64,000 nt of DNA from Scenedesmus sp. ARA3. Lineage: Eukaryota > Chlorophyta > Chlorophyceae > Sphaeropleales > Scenedesmaceae. This document shows, piece by piece, positions 56,501 to 64,000 of the stretch. Position 1 is the first letter of the stretch. The number at the start of each line of letters is the position of its first letter. Position numbers and translations under genes: made by a program. Below the pieces are notes generated by a model. That model was not told the origin of the DNA and searched no databases. It worked only from the letters and a program-made list of their open reading frames with translations. The stretch spans positions 1 through 64,000 of the forward strand of contig RWJK01000881.1 of NCBI GenBank assembly GCA_004335835.1, given 5' to 3'.

Positions 56501-58875
56501 AACTTCTCCGCATCAGCGTGCATGTCTGTGAGCTCCTGGTTGCCATCAATGTCTGCATGGATGTCGTGGCTCAGCCCACTCAGAGCAGCGTTCCTGCAAA
56601 GCATGTATGGACGCAGAAGTTTGCAGGAAACTTGCAGGAAGCCTGCAGGAAAGCCAATAGCATGGCAATATCATGGCAACGATTGCGAGACGTATGTGTC
56701 ATGGCTCAACCCCACTCAATGCAGCATTCCTGCAAGGCGGTTAGCAGGCAGTTGACCAAGCAGTGTATAGTCAGGTAGTCAACAGCAGCGCAGCTTACAG
56801 GACCCAGCTACCTTCACAAACACAGCAGCTGCAGCATCTGAAGGTTTGGCATTGATGCAGCCGAAGCAAGCTGTAACATTTCCAACGGATACACATACAG
56901 CTTGCACACAAGCATGATCACTGGCTGCTCCTGTCGCAAGTCTTTTGGGCCCTCCTCGCATATGCGTAAATCGGGCAATCACCTGAAGCGTGTGCGGTAA
57001 GCCTTGAAAGGTTTGTCCTCAGTATCAAAAGGGCACACCAGCTACAGAACTTGCAGGAACAGCACCACCACCAGCATCAGCAGCAGCATTTTGTACACCC
57101 ACCTGAAGCGTGTGCAGGAGGCCTTGAATGACCTGTCCTCAGGATCAACAGGCTTAGCCTGCAGCTTTGCGGCGATCTTCTTTTGGAAAGCATCCTCCTC
57201 CACGTCTGCGTGCTTGCCATCCTTGCTGGCACCCAGGTCATGAGCAGTGTCGTACCTGCAGCAACATGCGCGGTTGTTTTCTCATGTTCAGCAGCAGGGT
57301 AGCATCAGCATGTTTGCCAACCTTGCTGGCGCCCAGGTCATGCACCAGGTCATGCCTGCAGTAAAGGATGAGGATAGGGACGGCGGTGCCGACAGCAGTA
57401 TGCCAAAGATTACTATAGCAACAGCACAATCCAGGTGAGGTCCACCAGGGTTGACCACACGCCGTGAAAGCTGTGAGCTGCAAGCGATTTCAAACAGGAC
57501 AAAAAGCCTTGTGGCAAGCACGGAGCGCGGGTGGCGCAGCACACATAACTTCTGCCAGGCGGTTGGGGACACACAGTCGCTCACTTCTTGAGGCTGTTCC
57601 TCATGACCGGCCAGAGCAGGGCAGAGCCGAGGATGGCAGCGCCGACAGCAGCGACGGCTGCGATCCACGCTGCGGAGTCCATCGTGATGGTGGTCACTCC
57701 CTTCACACCCTTGGTCTGCAGCAGCAGCAGGTCAAAAAGGTTTAAAGTAGGGTTTTAAAGGTTTTACTATTGCAATTGTTTAAATTGTGGAGCAAGCACA
57801 GCCAGCAGGGTTGCAGGTTGGTTGTGCAGCACACAAAATGAGCATCTGCCTCCCTGCGCTGAATGAATGGCAGAACCACAGCCCTTGCAGCACACTCAGC
57901 ACATGCAGTACTGTACAGGCTGGCAGCACCACACTAGAAGAAGCTACAGCAACATGGGGATGCAGTGCATGCAACAATCAACAGGCCTAGTTGGCCTATG
58001 AGCAAGGTACAGGCGGCTCACCAGAATCAGGAAGAGGTTCTGCATGTGGTAACGCCGTCACACAGAGTTGCGGCACATCCAGCAAGCGCGCAGGGAGGCA
58101 GACATGGCAGGTGCAGCAGACACAAACAGCAGCATGCTGTGTCAGTAAGTTGGCTTGCACCACATCGATGTCATACTTGAAAGTTGCAGCATGGCAACGC
58201 CTGTAGATGTTTTGAGCACAGCCTTCAAAATACACCCTGTCCAGCACAGGAGAAGCGCCAACATAACAGCCTGATGGTAATCATGTTCCGCACTGGAAGC
58301 ACCCAAATTGCATCAGATCCTAGTCCAGACATCCGCAAGACATTCTGCTAGATGCTGCAAGCAGTTGAGCCAGCCATGCAGTGAGCTGACTCACCACCCA
58401 GATGGTGATGATGATGAGCACAGGCAGCACGTAGAATGCGATCTTGGTGGAGTTGGCCCGGCGCAGCACCAGCGTGCGGATGATCAGGAATATGATCAGG
58501 CACACAACGGCAGCGGCGATCGGCGACAAAAACCAACTGATGACGATCTGTTGTGGCAGCAGTGCGGCGGCAGCAGCACATTGTGGGGCGGGGCGGGGCA
58601 GGCAGCGCAGTCGTCAGCGTAAGGTTGTGTTTATTCCTATGTAGTTGGGAGAAACCATGCAAAGCAAATCACAATTGCAATATGTGGCATGCCAACAGAG
58701 GCCGAATCAAACACGACAACAAAAGGAGCATGTGACAGGAAGCACTCGAGCTTGAGCACTCACAGGCACGATGCCTCCAGGGATGGCTCCAGGTTTTGGC
58801 TCGTACCAGGTGACAGCATTGCCGCCGCCATAGGCCAGGCTGAAGCCGATGATACCACCCACTGCAGGATTTAGA

Positions 58876-58923
<48 letters not shown>

Positions 58924-60747
58924 GCAGTTGGGTATGTGTGCCATGCATACTGCAGCCCTGCGCATAGGGTTCATAGTGGCAACCACACAAAACAGCCAAC
59001 ATCTTCACATGGGAGCAGCAGCAGCAGCAGCAACAGAAGCAGGCAAGGCTGCCTGTCTGCGGAGAATCACAGGATATGCAAGCAAGCAAGCAGCCTCGCG
59101 CCTTACCAATGGAGTGTGTGCTGCTGACAGGCAGCTCCAGGTATGTGGCCAGCAGCAGCCAGATCATGGCCCCGGTCTCGGCACACAGCATGCCTGTGGA
59201 ATGTGGCAGGCAGGCAGGTAGTTGTGCAGCGGTTGCAGGCGTGGGCTAGACGATGATGGAAAAGATTGTGTGAGAAATAACAAAGCAGTACATGCAGCAC
59301 AGCCACACAGGCCACAGCAAGCCACATGCTGGCAGCTACTGGCAGGTGCGCGAGTACATGCAGCATAGCCATACGGGCCACAGGCAACTGATTCCTGCAA
59401 GATGCTTACTGCGCATGCAGCCTGTGTGAGAAGAACTCAGGACATGCAGCATAGCCACACAGGCCACAGGCATTGATTCCTGCAAGATGCTGGCAGCTAC
59501 TGGCAGCTGTGTGAGGCGTGTGTCATGGCAGTCGCAAAGACACTCTGTGATGCTGTGGCTCCGCTTTGCTGAACCTTGCCGCTTTGCTTGAACTTGCACC
59601 CTTGGAAGTGGCAACCTACCAAACATGAAGAGTGCAGGGTAGGCGGAGAAGGTGGAGGTCTTGGCAATGCCTCCTGCAATGGTCTGCAGCAGCGGCAGCA
59701 AATGCACAGGTGTATGTGTCGGTCAGCCGCTACTAGCCGCCACTGGTAGTTGTAATGGTGGTGAAGGGCTGCCAACATGTTGGCTGCAGCTACCGCCTCC
59801 ATTTAGCAGCCCTCAGAGGTGCAGCAGTTGTGTGCTTTGTCGACACAAGCACACATGCAAGCACGTACGCATGATTCCTGCAGCAGCCTAGTGAGACAAG
59901 CCCAGAGTACTGCACTGTCAGTGGCCTGCTGTACAGCAGGCCGTCTACATGTAAAGCTTACTGCGCATGCAGCCTGTGGCGGCCAGCAGAGCTTTCAGCA
60001 AGGAAAAGCTTCTTCTTTGCTGAACCCCACTAGCCTCGCAGAGCTCATCATCCAAGTGTGAGAAGAACTCAAGGCTTGAGTGCTGTGTGTACAGCCCTTG
60101 GCTCAAAGCAGCTGGCCTACCTTGGTCACTGACCCTCCCAGCAGGATCGCCCCCAGGAACTCAAAGATGGCTGCGATAACAACTGCGCTCCACAGCTTGA
60201 GCGTCTTGCTGCCCACACTGGTGCCAAACGCATTGGCCACATCATTGGCGCCTGTGGGGAGGTGGAGTGACCATCACAAGGCATGTGCAGCGGTCAAAAG
60301 CAGTTGATGACTGCGCATGCATGCACTGCTGCAGGTGAAGTGGTTCCTCCATGCGGCACCACTGACTTTGACCAGCTGTGCATAGCACAGCAATCAGGGT
60401 GATACAGGACAAAAGGTACAGCTCTTTCACTGCTGCATGCTGCATGGTGCGCTGCAGTCCATGCAGCTTTCCCAGCTGCAGAGGCTGCCAGCCAGCAGCT
60501 GCTGCTGGTACTGCTGCTGCAGGACTGCTGCAGCTGCTCACCAAGGCCATAGGCGTCCAGCCATGCAACGATGCCATGGATAACGATGAGATGCGTGTAC
60601 GTCTGCGTGTGCGAAATCGAAAAGCACCGTCAGCCAGGCTAGCAACCGTACGGCGCTGCATCAGGCAAACCCGTATTGCTGGCACGTCTTGGCGTCTAAG
60701 CCGGCAAGTACTGAGCGATTGCGAGCAGCACTCACGGTCCAAGCCAT
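53559..60747 (-). CDS. PTB: Na+/phosphate symporter, PiT/PHO89 family (PTB type)
   Basis: Seventeen exons keep phase and give 505 aa: 60747-60736, 60602-60542, 60251-60121, 59683-59620, 59193-59107, 58861-58764, 58547-58395, 57715-57585, 57255-57103, 56593-56430, 56145-56119, 55834-55762, 55301-55220, 54918-54896, 54524-54469, 54138-54024, 53646-53559. Both inverted-repeat signatures are present: [17 protein letters not shown] (25-33) and [20 protein letters not shown] (352-361). Each half also has its [11 protein letters not shown] / [16 protein letters not shown] motif. A hydrophilic loop (about 300-345) separates the halves. It imports phosphate with sodium at the plasma membrane, and the algal PTB class is known to be induced by phosphate starvation. 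The second signature is encoded by a 27-nt microexon and VHITPS by a 23-nt one. Five exon boundaries have intronic copies. Confidence 0.95.
53905..53942 (-). repeat. Downstream copy of PTB exon 54138-54024 3' edge
   Basis: Repeats the LKMLVGW-coding end and GTGAG donor almost exactly, about 110 bp downstream in the last intron. Confidence 0.88.
55406..55442 (-). repeat. Upstream copy of PTB exon 55301-55220 5' edge
   Basis: GCTGTGCAG followed by the ILAIGGTG coding start is repeated without change over about 35 bases, roughly 130 bp upstream of the real acceptor. Confidence 0.92.
56698..56740 (-). repeat. Upstream copy of PTB exon 56593-56430 5' edge
   Basis: On the - strand, TTGCAG then GAATGCTGCATTGAGTGGG and the following bases match the [10 protein letters not shown] start with a few changes. 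Confidence 0.8.
56981..57040 (-). repeat. Downstream copy of PTB exon 57255-57103 3' edge
   Basis: Repeats the [18 protein letters not shown] end and donor with scattered substitutions, about 110 bp downstream of the exon. Confidence 0.85.
57300..57360 (-). repeat. Upstream copy of PTB exon 57255-57103 5' edge
   Basis: Repeats the HDLGASK-GKHAD coding start behind a TGCAG acceptor. Exon 57255-57103 is thus flanked by a copy of its start upstream and of its end downstream. Confidence 0.85.
58872..58926 (-). repeat. CTG tract (transcribed strand) before a PTB acceptor
   Basis: The + strand shows CAG units; in the transcript they read CUG and end just before the acceptor of exon 58861-58764. 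A similar tract lies at about 59015-59036 in the same intron. Confidence 0.9.
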
Positions 60748-62087
60748 GTCGCCGTCTTCCGGTAGAACTAAGGGTGAAGATGCTAGGTGAACACTAGCCG
60801 AGATCAAGTCTGGCAGGCGGGTGACGAAGTGAGCTTTGCAGTGTTGTCGCTGCTGTGATGCGCAAACGCGAAACACTAATCAAGCCTGTTTGCGCTGAGC
60901 ACCACAATCAGTTGATGACAGACGAAGATTCCAAGCATATCCTGGCACTACCGTTCAGTCCGAGGGAATGTGGGCTGACTGGGAAGCAGTGAGTCATGCT
61001 TGGCTGGGAGCGGGTGATCTGCGGCACGTGCAGCTCCAACGACTGGCGGCGCAGTCCAAAATTTATCAGTACCAACTGTATCTGTTTCTGCGCGCCGGGC
61101 TGCCATGTGAGACAAGTCACGACTCTCCGTGAACTCAAGTACTTCAGGCAGCAGCAGCAGCAGCAGCAGCAGCGCTGGCCCACTGCCTCTGGGGACAGGG
61201 CAGGATATGCGTCCATGGCTCAAGCACTTGCGGTTCAATCAACTACAGTTAAAGATCTCTTCAAATACTACAATAAGACAGGATGGATAATCCAAGGACG
61301 TGGGTGAGTGCCGCGCAGCAGCGCACACTGCAGCACACCACAGCTCCAGCAAGCCACGCCAGCTGCCAACTTGCTCGTCACTTTACCAGCATTTCACTAC
61401 AACAAAGTACTACAATACACTTACGGGACTGAACCCGCCTCAGGCACCAGCCCAGCGAGCCGCTTTCCCGCTCATGGGGGACGCTATTCTGTCATGTGGG
61501 AATTGCACTGAGAGCAAGAGAATACCACCAGTGGTAATCAAAATGTTACATAAAATCATCGTCGTGTCACATAATACATATCACGACTCTCTCTTGGCAT
61601 TGTGAGGAAGCCGCATCTGCTGTGAGGAAGCCGCAAGCTGCGGCCAACGCGTGGCAGCTTGCCTCTGAGGGGCTCGCACTCACATGCAGCTTGCCTCTGA
61701 GGGGCTCGCACTCACATGCACTCACACCTTGCGGCCAGCGCATTCGCATACATGCATGTTTGTGTCCTCACACCTCAGAAACCTGCTCTGAGTTTAGATA
61801 AAGCGTGTCACGGACTATCATACTGTGCAGGCTGCAACCTCCGCCATACAGTGAAAGGCTCACGCAAGGCAGCACAGCACATTTGCGCAACATGGCGTGC
61901 TGGTGTTACAGCTAGCAACTTCAACATAAGCAAGACAGCAGAGCACACAATCTCAAGTGGTGCACGAAACACGAGAGCTATCATGCCCCGCCACTAAGGG
62001 CATGCCATGCATGCTGCAACAGACGGACCTCCTGCAAGTACTATCTCGGAACATTTGCCTCCACCCACCCTAGTGCAACTTGCATGC

Positions 62088-62262
62088 ATCACACACACCA
62101 AGAGCTGTTGCAGCATTTGCTGCACAGTTAACAACAGCGCAATATGCAGCAGTGCTGGCGAATTTGCGCTGGCAGCACAGCGCACACACACCAAGAGCTG
62201 TTGCAGCATTTGCGGCACAGTTAACAACAGTGCAATATGCAGCAGTGCATCACACACACATC
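62088..62262. repeat. About 92-bp direct repeat, two units
   Basis: ACACACACCAAGAGCTGTTG and the following 60 or so bases occur at about 62092 and 62184 with few differences. Confidence 0.88.
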
Positions 62263-63070
62263 TGGAAGTCAAACATGGTGCAAGATTCAAACCCTAGGGC
62301 AACATGTTGCACACTGTACAGACTGCAGAATGCAAGATCAGTCTCAAAAGCCAACAGTGTTCCAACATGGCGGATCAATACAGCATGCCGCAGCACACAG
62401 CGAGTCCACAACATAACACTGATCTGTATCCCTTACAGGTTGATAGCAACCGCAATGTACGTGGTACGCAGCACTACCAAACAACTGCAACAGCAATACC
62501 AACACAGTTCCACGCCTGCTGGACGACTCAGCAAAGCATACAGGGCGTTTGGATGTTCCTGCCAGACAAATCCAGGCACGAGATCAAGTTCAGCTGTGTC
62601 CACAAAAGCACTTAACCAAGCATGGGGTTGGCAAACCAGCTGAACAATGCCACCATTGGGTTTGCCAGCTATTCAGCACCCTCAGCAGCAGCAAGCGTCA
62701 CTGCTGCTGTGCGGTGCTGCACAGTAAGAGCGAGTAACTCCAGCAAGAGTATGCGGTATGCAGTGACAAGCATTTGGCTTGCATGCACAGCCGGGCGGCA
62801 GCGGCAGCACTGTATTACTACCGTCCAAAGCGCATTGACCAGGTGCTATATTCATGAGAGACGACACAACAGGTACCTTACAGCATTCACAAAGATTGCC
62901 ACAGCAGGATAAAGTAAGATAGGGAAGAAGTATCTCCTCATCTAGGAGCAATCATGCAGAGACAACTAGCAAACACAAACATGGTCAATCCTGTCACTCG
63001 ACCGGACATAAAAGCAACACTTGCGACAACACTGCCTTAATCTGTCCCTGCCTTGAAGCTTCAAGCCAGA

Positions 63071-63290
63071 GTTCACAGTGCGCGCAAGCACTGCTGCAGG
63101 TGAAGTTCACAGCGCACAGCACGAACGGCACTGCTGCAGGTGAAGTTCACAGCGCACAGCACAAAGGCACTGCTGCAAGTGAAGTTCACAGCGCACAGCA
63201 CAAACACATTCAGCCTGTACACAGCCCCAGGTGAAGTTCACTACGCGCTATTCAGTTTATTCCTCAGGTGGGTGAAGTTCAGCCTCTCAA
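63071..63290. repeat. 34-40 bp repeat with GGTGAAGTTCAC core
   Basis: GTTCACAG(C/T)GC cores at 63071, 63105, 63145 and 63184, then GGTGAAGTTCA again near 63231 and 63271. Spacing is 34-40 bp. The array lies in the 3' flank of the upstream PTB paralogue. Confidence 0.85.
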
Positions 63291-63467
63291 GAGCGGGGTT
63301 CTAACAGCCCATACATAAACCACTCTACTCAACCACTGCACAGCAGCACTCTGCAGGGTGCAGACCACAGTCCTGCCAATGTCTTGTCACCAGGCCTTGC
63401 ATGTTGCTCCCTGTATAGTCCAGCATGGCTAGGCCCTCTAGAGACAGATCTGGCAGCAGCAGGCCAT

Positions 63468-63556
63468 CTACACCAGCTCAGTCTTGCTGGGCATGTGGCT
63501 GCCAAGCAGAAAGAGGAGTGCTGACACCAGGCCAGCAAAGACGAGCGTGACCTGGG
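63468..63556 (-). pseudogene. Extra downstream copy of a PTB terminal exon
   Basis: Encodes [20 protein letters not shown] plus the rest of the end with a stop at 63468-63470, behind a CCCAG rather than CTGCAG acceptor. It lies beyond the terminal exon of the paralogue, so it is either an alternative last exon or a relic of a terminal-exon duplication. Confidence 0.75.
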
Positions 63557-63702
63557 CCTTGCAGGTGGCTTCCTGTACAGTCTATCATGGCCCTCTTACA
63601 GCAGCAGCAGCTCACACCAGGAGCCTTCAGACAGGGGGGCTTCTGGTCCAGCATTGCTTGCAGGTGCGCAGATGTGCCTTCACCATACGTAGAACTGTCA
63701 GT

Positions 63703-63790
63703 TTACACCAGCTCTGTCCTGCTGGGCATGTGGCTCCCAAGCAGGAACAGGATGGCGGACACGAGGCCTGTGAAGACGAGCGTGATCACC
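63703..63790 (-). CDS. PTB: Terminal exon of a second PTB Na+/Pi symporter (partial)
   Basis: Begins after CTGCAG at 63790, in the same phase as the last exon of the complete PTB gene. It encodes [20 protein letters not shown], then MPSRTELV and a TAA stop at 63703-63705. The rest of the gene lies right of the window. Same strand and near-identical C-terminus indicate tandem duplicate transporters, as is common for algal PTB genes. Confidence 0.85.
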
Positions 63791-64000
63791 CTGCAGGCGT
63801 TTGGTTCGCAGGAACAGCGTGTTTGCAACGGACACATTTGACAAGGGAAAAATAGCGCATGAGTGTGCCCTGCCAGTTTCGTCAGCAGGCCACAATCAGG
63901 TCAGGGCAAGGTGGGCCGGAAATGCTTATTTTACTCTGTACATTGATTCGTATGACTCTTAGACGACATTCCTGCTGGCTTCTGCTCGCAACATGCTCGC
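63791..64000. other. Probable last intron of the upstream PTB paralogue
   Basis: No further exon is recognisable before the window ends. Confidence 0.4.

Larger units (their letters stand above)
60748..63467. other. Region between the two PTB genes
   Basis: Should include the promoter of the complete PTB gene and the 3' flank of its neighbour. Two about 92-bp direct repeats lie at 62090-62260 and a TGAAGTTCAC-containing array at 63071-63290. A + strand open frame at 60996-61307 ends at a GTGAGT but is not supported as a gene. Confidence 0.45.

Noticed and set aside
59285..59480. Repeats of CATGCAGCATAGCCA in a PTB intron as exon-edge copies
   Set aside because: They are tandem repeats but match no PTB exon boundary, so they were not counted for the duplication rule.
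60996..61307. Open frame with a Gln run ending at a GTGAGT
   Set aside because: No acceptor-defined continuation, no family motif, and surrounding composition is like intergenic DNA. It could be an exon but is not supported.

Overview
This window comes from a nuclear chromosome of a green alga, probably Chlorophyceae. The evidence is many short exons with GTGAGT/GTAAGT donors and TGCAG acceptors, an LCIB-type plastid theta-carbonic anhydrase, a secreted (Ser-Pro)n hydroxyproline-rich glycoprotein, PTB-type Na+/Pi transporters, and very heavy CAG/CTG repeat content that reads as Ala/Gln/Ser runs in proteins. A scenedesmacean (Sphaeropleales) origin would fit but is only an inference. Exon models were built by hand from splice signals, phase continuity and recalled family conservation. 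No database search was run.

Layout. (1) 99-8545, + strand: two tandem ionotropic glutamate receptor-like genes, the first cut by the window edge. (2) 11373-17379, - strand: a ten-exon secreted Cys-rich hydroxyproline-rich glycoprotein. (3) 18967-23102, - strand, and 23347-27455, + strand: an ARM-repeat protein and an LCIB-family gene, divergent across only 244 bp. (4) about 29121-31549, + strand: an unrecognised protein with a basic tail. (5) 32453-37413, + strand: a protein joining a GATA-like zinc finger to a C-terminal SAM domain. (6) 41041-44467, - strand: a TCAB1/WRAP53 WD40 protein. (7) 45004-48532, - strand: a membrane-anchored apyrase. (8) 49356-50369, + strand: a small Pro/Lys-rich, possibly plastid-targeted protein. 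(9) 53559-60747, - strand: a complete 17-exon Na+/Pi symporter with 27-nt and 23-nt microexons. The last exon of a second, same-strand paralogue lies at 63703-63790. The spaces between genes hold mini- and microsatellites and no other gene I can support.

The genes do not form a pathway. Inorganic carbon (LCIB), phosphate (PTB) and extracellular nucleotide breakdown (apyrase) share a loose nutrient-acquisition theme, but no co-regulation is visible.

The most striking signal is architectural. About 22 exon boundaries in eight genes have partial copies in the neighbouring intron or flank. Copies of an exon's 5' edge with its acceptor always lie upstream of the exon. Copies of an exon's 3' edge with its donor always lie downstream. 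Many introns also carry a (CTG)n tract, read on the transcribed strand, directly before the acceptor. Together these suggest introns growing by tandem duplication of splice-junction segments, which leaves arrays of decoy splice sites.
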